Assembly: GCF_029051725.1 (NCBI RefSeq)
Contig: NZ_JAACFU010000033.1
Coordinates: 1-35,377, forward strand
Source of the DNA: Bradyrhizobium sp. CSS354
Lineage (GTDB): Bacteria > Pseudomonadota > Alphaproteobacteria > Rhizobiales > Xanthobacteraceae
Length of the DNA: 35,377 bases
Reading direction: 5' to 3'
Each line of letters opens with the position of its first letter. Position 1 is the first letter of the stretch. Below the pieces are notes generated by a model. That model worked only from the letters and a program-made list of their open reading frames with translations. It had not been told where the DNA came from and made no database searches. The translations under genes were made by a program, and so were the position numbers. Of the stretch, positions 16,093 to 23,478 are shown in pieces.

Positions 16093-17949
16093 CTAGCGAG
16101 TTAAAGCTTGGCCGGAAAAGATATATGGGCCGATTGCGTCGAGCACCAATTTTGCCCCGCTTGATGTCAGATGAATTGTATCGCTTGCAACCACCTCTCC
16201 ATTTGGCGTGCGCACCAGGCACTCCTGACGCTGATTGCAAAGCACGTTCCTCTCGGACACATACTCCACGCCCGCCGATTTGCTGAACCGAGCCATCAGG
16301 TCGTCCTCCGCCGGACCGGACACGCCGGATCCCAGTCGGTCCGGCAATTCGTGCGCGAAACGATAATGGTTGACGATGGCGAGCGGGAGGGTGCGCTTCC
16401 AGACAGGCGGCGGCCCAATAATGATCACCCGGGAGGCGCCGGCTTTGCGCAAGCTAGCGATGGTGCCGCCGAGCTTGTCCAGGTCGTTATCAAATCCCCA
16501 CATCGCGTGCAGCACCACGATATCGGGGTGAGATACCTTGATGAGGCCAAAAGCCGCCTCGTTGCTTTGCTTGCAGGACGCATTGGGTCCGGCCTCAAGA
16601 ATCGGCGCGCAACCGGGCGCACTGAGACGCGCTACGCGGAACGAGGCCGATCTGGCCGCATCGGCTATAGCCGGAAAGAGCGCTGCAGCATTTGAATCCC
16701 CCCACAACAGAAGCAAAGGTCCGTCACCTTGCTCGATGCAGCTCATATCAAAGCTGCTGCCCGGCGCCTCGAGGAAGCAGTGATCTTTGAATGCAGGATT
16801 GTTGTCAGTGCTGACTGCCGCGATCGCCTGCAGTTCCTCTGGAAATCGCGAGACGAAGCCGGCAAAGAGGGTCGTTGCGACGCCGATCACCCCGACCAAC
16901 GCTAGAGTCATCGACAGTGCCGGCACGACATTGCGCCCGCGACGAGCCGGCCATTCGACGAAGCGATATGTCAGAATCGAGAGCACGATCGCGGCGACCA
17001 CCGCGGCCCATATTTCGAGGAAATTCGGCACCCCATGCCGAACGATGCCGAGGTAGGTCAGGAGCGGCCAATGCCAGAGATAGAGCGGATAGCTGATGAG
17101 GCCAAGCAGCACGGCCGGCCTGCTCGACAACAGCAGTCGGTTGACAGCGGCATTCGGCGTCGCGATCACGACCGCGGCGCCGAGCACGGGGAGCAGCGCC
17201 AGCGCCCCCGGAAAGGGCATCGATTTATCAAACAACAGCGCGGAGGCCAGGATTGCGCCAACGCCGGCCGCGCCCAGGAGGTTGCTACTATCTTTCCTCA
17301 CGAGATTGGCCTCAGCCACGAGCCCTCCGATCAACAGCTCCCAGGCTCGCGGAACGGGGGCATAGAAGGCCCAATCCGGATTGGTCCACGCCAACACTAA
17401 TCCGGCTGCCAACGAGACTCCGATCAATCCGACGATGATCTGCCGACGATGTGGCGAATGCACCATCAGACCGAGAGCCAACGGCCAAAAGATATAGAAT
17501 TGCTCTTCGACACCGAGCGACCAGAGATGGAGAAGCGGATTTACGGCAGCGAGCGGCGCAAAGTACCCGGCCTGCCCGAGCTGGAACAGATTCGAAGCGA
17601 AGAGAACGCTGGCCGCAATGTTCTGTCCGAGCAGACGTAACTCTGACGGGAGCAGAATGGCCCATCCGAGCGCATAAGTGGCCAAGAGGACGGTAATCAG
17701 CGCCGGAAAAATGCGTTTGATTCGTCGCCCGTAGAATGTCGAGAGCGAGAAGCCGTCGGGCGCCAGCAATATCCGGGTGATTAGAAAGCCCGAGATGACG
17801 AAGAAGATGTCAACACCGACGAAGCCGCCGGACAACATCCAGGGGTGTGCGTGATAGCCGACCACCAGCAGGATCGAAACAGCGCGAAGCCCGTCAATAT
17901 CCGGCCGATAATTTTCCGATGGTTTCATGGACGTTGCAGGATGCGGCAT
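16093..17949 (-). CDS. OafA/YrhL-type acyltransferase with SGNH domain
   Basis: 618 residues. Residues about 14-345 are an acyltransferase-3 domain with about ten membrane helices: RPDIDGLRAVSILLVVGYHA (His33 is the conserved His), GGFVGVDIFFVISGFLIT, LLHLWSLGVEEQFYIFWPLA. The C-terminal 200 residues are a periplasmic SGNH hydrolase-like domain with LLLLWGDSNAAAL (Ser) and SDTIHLTSSGA (Asp and His). Such fusions add O-acetyl groups to surface polysaccharide or lipopolysaccharide. The start may instead be the ATG at 17928, seven residues later. It stands alone with no glycan-synthesis neighbours, which is common for serotype-modifying genes. Confidence 0.9.
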   Translation of the reverse strand: MPHPATSMKPSENYRPDIDGLRAVSILLVVGYHAHPWMLSGGFVGVDIFFVISGFLITRILLAPDGFSLSTFYGRRIKRIFPALITVLLATYALGWAILLPSELRLLGQNIAASVLFASNLFQLGQAGYFAPLAAVNPLLHLWSLGVEEQFYIFWPLALGLMVHSPHRRQIIVGLIGVSLAAGLVLAWTNPDWAFYAPVPRAWELLIGGLVAEANLVRKDSSNLLGAAGVGAILASALLFDKSMPFPGALALLPVLGAAVVIATPNAAVNRLLLSSRPAVLLGLISYPLYLWHWPLLTYLGIVRHGVPNFLEIWAAVVAAIVLSILTYRFVEWPARRGRNVVPALSMTLALVGVIGVATTLFAGFVSRFPEELQAIAAVSTDNNPAFKDHCFLEAPGSSFDMSCIEQGDGPLLLLWGDSNAAALFPAIADAARSASFRVARLSAPGCAPILEAGPNASCKQSNEAAFGLIKVSHPDIVVLHAMWGFDNDLDKLGGTIASLRKAGASRVIIIGPPPVWKRTLPLAIVNHYRFAHELPDRLGSGVSGPAEDDLMARFSKSAGVEYVSERNVLCNQRQECLVRTPNGEVVASDTIHLTSSGAKLVLDAIGPYIFSGQALTR

Positions 17950-18169
17950 CCGTTCTTCAACGGCCTGTGGATTTGTGACCGCCTACAAGCTGCACGCGCC
18001 TGGAGATCGCAATTGCGGTTGATTTAACCTGAGCACGTACCAACGTCTACGGCGAGCCATAAATCGAAATCGCAGGATGCCTTGAAGACCGGTTCGCGCG
18101 GAATTGTGACAAACGTTGAAGGGCTCCAGAAGGCCGAGCACAAATCCCGCGCCTCGCCGAATAGGCCCG

Positions 18170-18403
18170 TTACCATCGACGCCCGCCGAGCACCCTGCCC
18201 TTGTTGTGATGCGTGTCGGTCTTCTTCAGCGCGTCTCGCTGGTCGCAGAGCGTATCGATCTTGCCTAGCATTCGCGAGAGCAAGGTCTCAGCCGATGCAG
18301 TCGATATGCCCGCCCGCTGGAGTTGGAGGATCTCCTTTCGCTGGCGCCCCACTTGGGTGCGCATGCGCTCGATCTCCTTCCTGATGTAGTTCAGGTCGGC
18401 CAT
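18170..18403 (-). CDS. small coiled-coil protein, unknown
   Basis: 77 residues: MADLNYIRKEIERMRTQVGR, QRKEILQLQRAGISTASAET, then LLSRMLGKIDTLCDQRDALK and a basic tail. The two Lys/Arg/Glu-rich helices with heptad spacing suggest a helical hairpin. GAGAGGCGG lies five bases before the ATG. No known family is assigned. Confidence 0.55.
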   Translation of the reverse strand: MADLNYIRKEIERMRTQVGRQRKEILQLQRAGISTASAETLLSRMLGKIDTLCDQRDALKKTDTHHNKGRVLGGRRW

Positions 18404-18471
18404 ATCCGCCTCTCGTTTGGAATGGACACATTAGAACGAAAAGCGAACGAATACTCAAGCCAGATTCTTCA

Positions 18472-18496
18472 GGAACTCGACTTTTTGGGAAGAGTT
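18472..18496 (+). promoter_or_regulatory. EcfG-like box directly before a start codon
   Basis: GGAAC (18472-18476), 16 bases, AGTT (18493-18496). The ATG of the next gene is at 18505, so transcription from this box would begin at or within a few bases of the start codon, giving a nearly leaderless message. The match may be chance. Confidence 0.25.
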
Positions 18497-18504
18497 GTGC
18501 GCCC

Positions 18505-18663
18505 ATGAAGCCGGCGAAAACCTTTAAACAGCAGGCTCGGGTAGCTGAGAAGACCGCTGAGGTGACGGCCGACGAATTCGTGTCTCGGCAGATGAAGGCT
18601 CTGGCCACGGGGTTTAGAGCGCAAGCGAAAGTGTTGAAGAAGAAAAAGAAGAAGGGCAGATGA
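18505..18663 (+). CDS. 52-residue Lys-rich protein, unknown
   Basis: Starts MKPAKTFKQQARVAEKTAEV, continues TADEFVSRQMKALATGFRAQ, and ends in a poly-Lys tail (KVLKKKKKKGR). It is helical and very basic at its C terminus, as in small nucleic-acid-binding proteins. Its stop overlaps the ATG of the following broken gene (ATGA), which supports both being once translated together. No named family. Confidence 0.5.
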   Translation: MKPAKTFKQQARVAEKTAEVTADEFVSRQMKALATGFRAQAKVLKKKKKKGR

Positions 18664-18876
18664 CGAAGGAATCTCTTCAGAACCAAGCCGACTGGGTCCA
18701 AGCCTCGCCGCCCAGACGTCGGACGATGAGCTCCGCGAGACCTTCTCAAGGCCGCGCGGGAATACCGAGAGCAGCTGATCAGCGAAAGCAACCAGCCCGC
18801 CGATCGCCTGGGCGCCGTACCAGGCTCTCCGAATAGACAAGCCCCGGCGTCTGGGCGCGACCCAACGACCCAGTGA
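18660..18876 (+). pseudogene. small gene broken by two frame changes
   Basis: The ATG at 18660 overlaps the preceding stop and reads MTKESLQNQADWVQA. The continuation QTSDDELRET is in the -1 frame and LLKAAREYREQLISESNQPA, to a stop at 18876, is in a further -1 frame. Joined, these give a coherent 70-residue helical protein with an acidic-then-basic helix. Two single missing bases explain it. The unbroken protein would be a small helical protein of unknown role. Confidence 0.5.
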
Positions 18877-18912
18877 AGAGCAAGCCCGACTCGGTCGCAA
18901 AGGGGGATCGCA

Positions 18913-19008
18913 GTGAGCGACAGGACCGGCAATGAACCTGCACCTTTAGTGCTTTGCGGCGTGGCAATCATCCCGATCATTGCGGTGTTGGCGTGGTTCG
19001 CTTTTTAG
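18913..19008 (+). CDS. 31-residue membrane micropeptide (candidate)
   Basis: A GTG at 18913, preceded by GGGGGA, opens a peptide with a polar start (SDRTGNEPAP) and one membrane helix (LVLCGVAIIPIIAVLAWFAF). The terminator-like hairpin at 19082 follows 70 bases later. Support is the composition and the ribosome site only. Confidence 0.4.
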   Translation: MSDRTGNEPAPLVLCGVAIIPIIAVLAWFAF

Positions 19009-19039
19009 CGCTTTGAAACCTGTTCCGCGATCGCGCCTC

Positions 19040-19112
19040 ATACAGTCGAAGCCTCCCTAAGCTTCACTCCCGACCAGAAAGCCCCGCTTCCCCAGGCGGG
19101 GTTTTCGCTTTT
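19040..19112 (+). ncRNA. possible small RNA/terminator, copy 1
   Basis: AAGCTTCACTCCCGACCAGA followed by a CCCCGC/GCGGGG hairpin (19082-19101) and a T-rich tail. The hairpin and the AAGCTTCAC block before it recur at 29920-29985. Two copies with the same 5' block suggest either a repeated terminator or paralogous small RNAs; the CCUCCCU stretch could pair with ribosome sites. Confidence 0.35.
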
Positions 19113-19217
19113 CTGGCGCTGCATCAACGCACCCATTTTTTCAAGCGCCCGTTTTGTGTTGAGACCACTTTTCCCGGTGCAGCAGCCTAGGTGTGGGCAG
19201 GGATTTGCGGAGGCAAA

Positions 19218-19414
19218 TTGCCGAAAACCTTAGTGGAATTCAGAGCGCAGAACCTTCGTGAGCAGCTTTGCCTGAACGATTCGAGCTACATCAAATCCTG
19301 GATCAGGAAGTTCGACCAGCAGAACGGGATCGAACCTAATACTCCACCGAAGTCTCCAAGGAGCGAGGTGTTGCTTCACCCAAGAAGGCCAAGCCCGGCG
19401 GTCGGACGAACTGA
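19218..19414 (+). pseudogene. small gene with one frame change
   Basis: A TTG at 19218 follows GGAGG (19209-19213) and reads MPKTLVEFRAQNLREQLCLN, then YIKSWIRKFDQQNGIEPNTP. Around 19345-19358 the coding sense moves to the -1 frame, KERGVASPKKAKPGGRTN, ending at 19414. A missing base explains it. The product would be a short basic helical protein. No known family is recognised. Confidence 0.45.
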
Positions 19415-19623
19415 GCTCGTTCTTTCCTTCGTTCGGCGCCCGCCGGACGCACTGCGGCCAAGACGTGCGTTGAGCGCTAGCCAGCTCGCCGCTTTTCGGA
19501 GACGCCGCGGCCCTCGTCTTCAACTTACTGGACCGGTATTCAACACACGAGCAACACGAGCCAAGGTCGGCAAAATCAGTGGCCGATAGCGGCTGGTTCG
19601 CGTTTGCTTGTTTCATGGAACCT
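19415..19623. other. gap at possible left edge of the replication module
   Basis: No gene is credible. The boundary between host-like sequence and the replication module probably lies here or further left. I looked for a copy of the tRNA-Pro 3' end and saw none. Confidence 0.3.
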
Positions 19624-19890
19624 CTACAGCTGTGATGTAGGACCGTGTGCGCGGCCTCTGGCGCTTTTTGGCTCTGGGCCGATGTGACCGGGCCCAGAGG
19701 GGTAGGTCAGGCTTTTGGCGCGGTCACCCCCGCGGACCGCCGCTGAAGTTGCGCTCGCGACGCCGCGGATTTCGAGATTAATTTTGCACCTTTCTGGGAA
19801 ACCTGCGGCGTAGCGCGCAGCATTGTACGGCCGGCCGTTGGGGCGGATCGGTTTAGGGATTGCGGTGGCCCCTGCCCCCGGCTGCCTCAC
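19624..19890 (-). CDS. small basic protein of the replication module (candidate)
   Basis: A GTG at 19890, preceded by AAAGGAT, opens an 88-residue frame: RQPGAGATAIPKPIRPNGRP, YNAARYAAGFPERCKINLEI, SATSAAVRGGDRAKSLTYPS. It overlaps the end of the preceding broken gene by 38 bases, as in compact phage or plasmid operons. It is Arg/Pro/Gly-rich and not recognised as any family. Confidence 0.35.
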   Translation of the reverse strand: MRQPGAGATAIPKPIRPNGRPYNAARYAAGFPERCKINLEIRGVASATSAAVRGGDRAKSLTYPSGPGHIGPEPKSARGRAHGPTSQL

Positions 19891-20172
19891 ATCCTTTCAG
19901 GGCGGAGGTAGGCGCCCAATCTCGGTGTCCATCAAACCGGCAGCAGCTCAGATTGATGTCGTCCCGTTTGGTGAGAACAAATACCTCCTGCGTGCCTTCG
20001 CGGTAATGCTCGCCAGGCTGTGCTTTTTTCCATCTCAACTGCTGCCATGACGCGTCGGCGTCTACAACATCACGCTCAACTGTTTCGGTCTTATCGAAGT
20101 CAACCGCGTGTTATCGTTCGCCGCACTGAGGCGGGGCATAGCGTTTCTCGCCTGCCAATCCGCAAGGCCCAT
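19853..20172 (-). pseudogene. frame-broken gene of the replication module
   Basis: The ATG at 20172 shares an A with the stop of the upstream gene (TGATG), implying coupled translation, and reads MGLADWQARNAMPRLSAAND, NTR. The sense then passes to the -1 frame, VDFDKTETVERDVVDADASW, QQLRWKKAQPGEHYREGTQE, VFVLTKRDDINLSCC, and stops at 19853. One missing base near 20115 would restore a protein of about 106 residues. Function unknown; the gene order suggests a phage- or plasmid-type accessory protein. Confidence 0.5.
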
Positions 20173-20321
20173 CACGAGGACAAGCTTGCCAGCCTTATGT
20201 AGGCGACGGCCCTGTGGCCACGAGCGCCCTGGTGGGCGCGCTCGCCCGTGGTCGCTTGCTCCGCGAGGATGGCGCGGTGCTGCTCAGGGGTACGCGGCCG
20301 GTTGTTGTTGTCATGATGCAT
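20172..20321 (-). CDS. 49-residue protein of the replication module
   Basis: An ATG at 20321 opens MHHDNNNRPRTPEQHRAILA, EQATTGERAHQGARGHRAVA and ends with its TGA overlapping the next ATG (TGATG). The coupling signal is the main evidence. The protein is polar and Arg/His/Gln-rich. No family recognised. Confidence 0.4.
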   Translation of the reverse strand: MHHDNNNRPRTPEQHRAILAEQATTGERAHQGARGHRAVAYIRLASLSS

Positions 20322-20510
20322 GGTAGTCCTCGACGTGATGCTTGATTTTGGCCGCATGTGCGGCTCTCTGCCCTTTGGCACGGACCCGTGCGCACGATTT
20401 TCCTTCGCGCACGGCGCCTAAGTTGTTGCGAATGCAACGATTGTAACCGCCCCGTGCGCTTTCCTGCGCCCTAGAGAAGGAGACGCACGGGGTTCCCGCA
20501 CGAACTTTCC

Positions 20511-20545
20511 CTGTGTGTGGGTGTGATGAATCACACACCACACAG
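20511..20545. repeat. long imperfect inverted repeat
   Basis: CTGTGTGTGGGTGTGAT pairs with ATCACACACCACACAG around GA, with one base bulged. It lies in the middle of the iteron-like region. Confidence 0.6.
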
Positions 20546-20563
20546 CCAACAGTGGGTTGTTGG
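20546..20563. repeat. short perfect hairpin
   Basis: CCAACA and TGTTGG pair around GTGGGT, directly after the larger inverted repeat. Confidence 0.5.
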
Positions 20564-20672
20564 TTGAAATCGTGCGCGTGGCACAAGCTTGTAAACGATT
20601 GCGCGTAATATGATATTCGCGACATCGTGCGACCGCGCGCGCTGGTTTCGTGCGCGCACGGTTCGCGCACGC

Positions 20673-22043
20673 TCAGCCATCACGCTGGCGGATTAGTCCG
20701 GCAGATAGGCGCGCTGCGGACTCGGCGCCGTGCTTATCGGCGCGCGCCCCAACTGCTGCCTCAGTACCCTTGCGGGTCAGCTTCCATGCTCCACGCGGCG
20801 TGACGTCGACCAACTTTCTGGTAAAGAGACGGTCCTTCGCCCGCCGAACGCGGTCCTTGTGTGGCGCACCGCTGGAAGTGACCCAGCACAACGCGTCAGC
20901 AAGCTCGGTGAGGGACGCGCCCTTAACACGCTCGATGGCGAGCAACACGTCATCATCATCATTGCGGGCCTTGTCTGCTCGCCTGATGCTCTCGCCCTTC
21001 GTCAGGGCCTCAGCCATCACGGTTGGTACGGGCCTGCCTTTGCTATCCACCAAGGCGGGCGCCGTAACTGTCTTCAGTTCGAAGTAGATGGGATCAAAAT
21101 CCGGGCCGCGGTGCTTACCCTGCCAATGGAGTTTGACTGTCTCGCCCTTATTGAGAGTGAGATTTCCATCAACCTCCGCAATGAACGCCCCACCACCGCG
21201 GGGCAATAGGTTCGACGGGTCTGCATTCTTCACGGGATGGCATGCCGCATAGACCGAAGGTTTGCCTGGCAAAGTTGTCAGCTTACGCAAGCTTCGCGCG
21301 TGGGCGCCAAGCTGGGTATTGCTGTTTTCGTCATCACCATGAAAATAGGCCGCGCTGGTATCGACAACTACCATATCGGCACCGCCAATTTGTTCGACAT
21401 CTTTCCTGATGCGTTCGAACATTTCGGCGACACTGAACGTGCCGGCGATGAAGTGCACGTCTACGCAGTCTGGGTCGAAATCCAGGTGGTGCGCCATTGC
21501 GATCCAGCGCATGCGGACATCATCTGGATTTTCGCCCGCAAAGTAGACAACACGGCCCTTCTCAACGTCACGGTCGCCGAGCGGCTTTCCCATCATTGTC
21601 AACGCCGTGAGCAAGAGCAGAACAGCGGTCTTGCCGGTGCCTGTCATCGCCGTAGTCGAGTACAGATAACCCTTCTGGGAAATGCCATCCACGTGGTAGT
21701 CGGGCGGTGTAAAACCTCGGATAAAGTCTGCGCTGGATTGAATGCCGGGATACGCACTGGGAGGTTCGTTGTTGTTGGCGGCAACTGGTGTTGACCGTTC
21801 ACCGCGTGCGCGTCCCGAACTGCGATAGCTGTTTTTGATTTCGGCGGTTCCGCCCGCCTTCAGTTCGAGGTCGCACAATTTGCCTTCGTACCAGGCGCCA
21901 ATCAGGAGCCAAGCGCCGGATTCACTTCTGACGATTTCGCCGCTGCCGTCGCAATTGACCTCGCGGAATTTCCTGATCGTGTCGCGGTCCTCCTCTGAAC
22001 GAGCGAGCGACGCTTCGATCTCTCTAATATTTACAGGTGTCAT
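20673..22043 (-). CDS. RepA-like AAA/RecA-fold ATPase (replication helicase)
   Basis: The frame is open from 22088, but the ATG at 22043 overlaps the upstream gene by 20 bases and is preferred; 456 residues. Walker A is TAMTGTGKTA (Lys138), Walker B is ADMVVVDTSA (Asp228), and VVYFAGENPDDVRMRWIAMA and HPVKNADPSNLLPRGGGAF are the matching conserved blocks of the RepA/RSF1010-type hexameric helicase family (AAA_25). The N terminus (residues 1-90) is a polar helical region and the C terminus holds a winged-helix-like part (GASLTELADALCWVTSSGAP). It would unwind DNA during replication of a plasmid, phage or mobile island. Iteron-like repeats lie directly downstream. Confidence 0.85.
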   Translation of the reverse strand: MTPVNIREIEASLARSEEDRDTIRKFREVNCDGSGEIVRSESGAWLLIGAWYEGKLCDLELKAGGTAEIKNSYRSSGRARGERSTPVAANNNEPPSAYPGIQSSADFIRGFTPPDYHVDGISQKGYLYSTTAMTGTGKTAVLLLLTALTMMGKPLGDRDVEKGRVVYFAGENPDDVRMRWIAMAHHLDFDPDCVDVHFIAGTFSVAEMFERIRKDVEQIGGADMVVVDTSAAYFHGDDENSNTQLGAHARSLRKLTTLPGKPSVYAACHPVKNADPSNLLPRGGGAFIAEVDGNLTLNKGETVKLHWQGKHRGPDFDPIYFELKTVTAPALVDSKGRPVPTVMAEALTKGESIRRADKARNDDDDVLLAIERVKGASLTELADALCWVTSSGAPHKDRVRRAKDRLFTRKLVDVTPRGAWKLTRKGTEAAVGARADKHGAESAARLSAGLIRQRDG

Positions 22044-22281
22044 GTTCGGTCTGCAGCTCCAGAAGAGACTTGAGTGCGAGTTCGGCAAGCGCCTTATTGA
22101 ATGATGTAGAGAAACCAGCGACGCGCTGCTGGAACGCGTTAGGCGAGATCACGCGAGCGGGCTCGTCACCACGCTGGCGGAGACCGAGACTGTAGAGACG
22201 TAGGTGCGCGTTCAGTTCGAGATCGAAGCGCGCAATTGTACTGCCTCCCGGTGGCGACGGGCTGATTGCTATTATTTTCAA
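22024..22281 (-). CDS. small conserved mobile-island protein
   Basis: A TTG at 22281 with AGGGGA upstream opens 85 residues: MKIIAISPSPPGGSTIARFD, LELNAHLRLYSLGLRQRGDE, PARVISPNAFQQRVAGFSTS. The start (ISPxPPGxxTIARFDLEL) is a pattern found in short rhizobial proteins encoded beside integrase, excisionase or replication genes. Its function is unknown. It overlaps the ATPase gene by 20 bases, implying coupled expression. Confidence 0.65.
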   Translation of the reverse strand: MKIIAISPSPPGGSTIARFDLELNAHLRLYSLGLRQRGDEPARVISPNAFQQRVAGFSTSFNKALAELALKSLLELQTEHDTCKY

Positions 22282-22326
22282 GATGAAATCCCCTGTTGGG
22301 GTTGCCCTATTGGGCGATGCTCTCGG

Positions 22327-22803
22327 CTAGAGGGCCGATCGAGCTAGGCGGCTTTGGTGCCGCCAGCGTTCGCGCTGCTCCGCTGGGAACAGTTCAATCA
22401 TTGCTTCCAGCGTCTGTATGGCGCCTTCTAGTTGCTCAACACCGAAGCCGCCGGCGAGCTGGTTGTCGCGGCCCTCGTTGAGATGGCGTACGGCCCGCTC
22501 CCTAAGTTGCAAAAATCGCAGCGCACCTCCGATTCCCAAATCCGTCACGGTGTCGTATTTCAAGTTTGACTCGGCAACCTGGATGAGCCGCTGCGCCCTC
22601 CGCTCCGGTACACCGGCACGCTTCAAGAATGGCAACCACTCACCATGCTTACAGTCGGCCTTCGCTGCGACCAGTAGGCGGCCGGCTTCTAAGGCTCTCC
22701 CAATTGCTTCTTTCTGCGCAGTGTCTGCAGCTGCCATAAGCTCCCGCACCGTCTCAGCGCGGTCTGCTAGGGCATTGCTGTCGAATGCAGGCCTACCGCT
22801 CAC
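22327..22803 (-). CDS. DUF3102 protein
   Basis: The GTG at 22803 overlaps the upstream stop (GTGA), so 158 residues are called rather than the longer frame to 22944. Residues 14-80 match DUF3102: ADRAETVRELMAAADTAQKE, AIGRALEAGRLLVAAKADCK, HGEWLPFLKRAGVPERRAQR. DUF3102 is a helical domain that recalls ParB/plasmid-partition-type helices and is often found in phage and mobile islands. The C-terminal part is helical with no known motif. It is co-operonic with the HTH gene. Confidence 0.75.
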   Translation of the reverse strand: MSGRPAFDSNALADRAETVRELMAAADTAQKEAIGRALEAGRLLVAAKADCKHGEWLPFLKRAGVPERRAQRLIQVAESNLKYDTVTDLGIGGALRFLQLRERAVRHLNEGRDNQLAGGFGVEQLEGAIQTLEAMIELFPAEQRERWRHQSRLARSAL

Positions 22804-23015
22804 GCCGTCACCGCCTTGCCGGTATTGTCGTTGGCGGTCCAGGTCGAGGTTCGCCGCCGCGACAGCATCCAGGCGTCTACGTCCGCGCGGTCGTACTTGA
22901 CCTGACGGCCAATTTTGAAGAATGCCGGCCCGGTGCCATCGCATCGGCGCTTGGCGAGCGTCGACCGCGACAAGCCGGTGGCGGCTGTCATTTCGTCCAA
23001 GGTGAGAAGATTCAA
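22800..23015 (-). CDS. AlpA/excisionase-type HTH protein
   Basis: The frame opens at 23099, but the TTG at 23015 has GGAGG six bases upstream and starts right at the conserved part: NLLTLDEMTAATGLSRSTLA, KRRCDGTGPAFFKIGRQVKY, DRADVDAWMLSRRRTST. This is the HTH_17/MerR-type helix-turn-helix with a wing (FFKIGRQVKYDRADVDAWM), found in excisionases and AlpA-like regulators. It probably controls excision or transcription of the element. GGAGG is part of a CCTCC-GATAA-GGAGG palindrome that could hide the ribosome site. Confidence 0.8.
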   Translation of the reverse strand: MNLLTLDEMTAATGLSRSTLAKRRCDGTGPAFFKIGRQVKYDRADVDAWMLSRRRTSTWTANDNTGKAVTA

Positions 23016-23020
23016 AAGAG

Positions 23021-23035
23021 CCTCCGATAAGGAGG
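23021..23035. promoter_or_regulatory. palindrome containing the ribosome site of the HTH gene
   Basis: CCTCC and GGAGG are exact reverse complements around GATAA. On the minus strand the GGAGG near 23021 is the ribosome site of the HTH gene, so the stem could control its translation. Confidence 0.4.
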
Positions 23036-23099
23036 TTACGTTTAACGCCCCGGCCGCGGCCAGTCGGCGCATATAGAGATAGTGCGGTTGGTCTCGCAA

Positions 23100-23287
23100 A
23101 ATACTAAGCGGTCCCTGTCGAATTCAGTGTGCGCCGCTGAATTCCGATAGATACTAAATATGGTGTGCGGGCCGGAAAGACGGGGGCGGTTGCCGAAAAT
23201 ATTCTTGGTGCAATCCCGCGGTGGCTACCCGGTGGCTACTCGGCGAATTTCAGGCTTTCAGACTTCCGGCTAAGTACTTGATTTTGT
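23100..23287. other. gap where an integrase would be expected
   Basis: This 188-bp stretch between the excisionase-like gene and the tRNA has no integrase. It carries two near-identical CGGTGGCTAC copies (23219-23228 and 23231-23240). No credible coding frame is seen. Confidence 0.45.
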
Positions 23288-23364
23288 TGGTCGGGGCAGC
23301 TGGATTCGAACCAACGACCTGCAGTACCCAAAACTGCCGCGCTACCAGGCTGCGCTATACCCCG
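23288..23364 (-). tRNA. tRNA-Pro (anticodon UGG)
   Basis: The minus strand folds into a complete 77-base cloverleaf: acceptor CGGGGTA/TGCCCCG, D arm GCGC...GCGC, anticodon stem GCAGT/ACTGC around loop TTTGGGT (anticodon TGG), T arm GTTGG/CCAGC with loop TTCGAAT, discriminator A and encoded CCA. UGG decodes proline codons. Its 3' end faces the replication module, the usual arrangement for an integration target. Confidence 0.97.
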
Positions 23365-23478
23365 AATGTCCGGCGAGCCCCGTCGATACACGCTTCCCAA
23401 AGCGCCAGCAAGCCTTCCAAAGGCGCCAGCCCGCTTCCCAAAAGACCGCCAGGACGGGAGCAATAGCTCCCTTCCCGC

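Larger units (their letters stand above)
20385..20672. other. iteron-like, palindrome-rich region (candidate origin)
   Basis: About nine copies of CGTGCG or its complement CGCACG occur in under 300 bp, on both strands: near 20388 (GTGCGCAC palindrome), 20407, 20453, 20484, 20497, 20571, 20626, 20650 (GTGCGCGCAC palindrome) and 20665. An AT-rich patch (TAATATGATATT) lies at about 20606-20617 and two hairpins at 20511-20563. The region directly follows a RepA-like ATPase gene, the usual place for a replication origin or its binding sites. No gene here is convincing. Confidence 0.45.

Noticed and set aside
19191..19589. 132-codon plus-strand frame
   Set aside because: Only its first half looks coding; the second half turns random, and the sense continues in the -1 frame with a better C terminus, so a broken gene 19218-19414 is preferred.
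20311..20670. 119-codon minus-strand frame in the iteron-like region
   Set aside because: It runs through palindromes and repeated CGTGCG units and lacks a ribosome site; more likely non-coding.
19415..23287. Second copy of the tRNA-Pro 3' end as the left attachment site
   Set aside because: I looked for TTCGAATCCAGC or its complement to the left and found none in the window, so no attachment pair is claimed.
23221..23466. Plus-strand frame containing AAGFEPTTCSTQNCRATRLR
   Set aside because: This is the translation of the tRNA-Pro gene on the opposite strand, a well-known annotation artefact.
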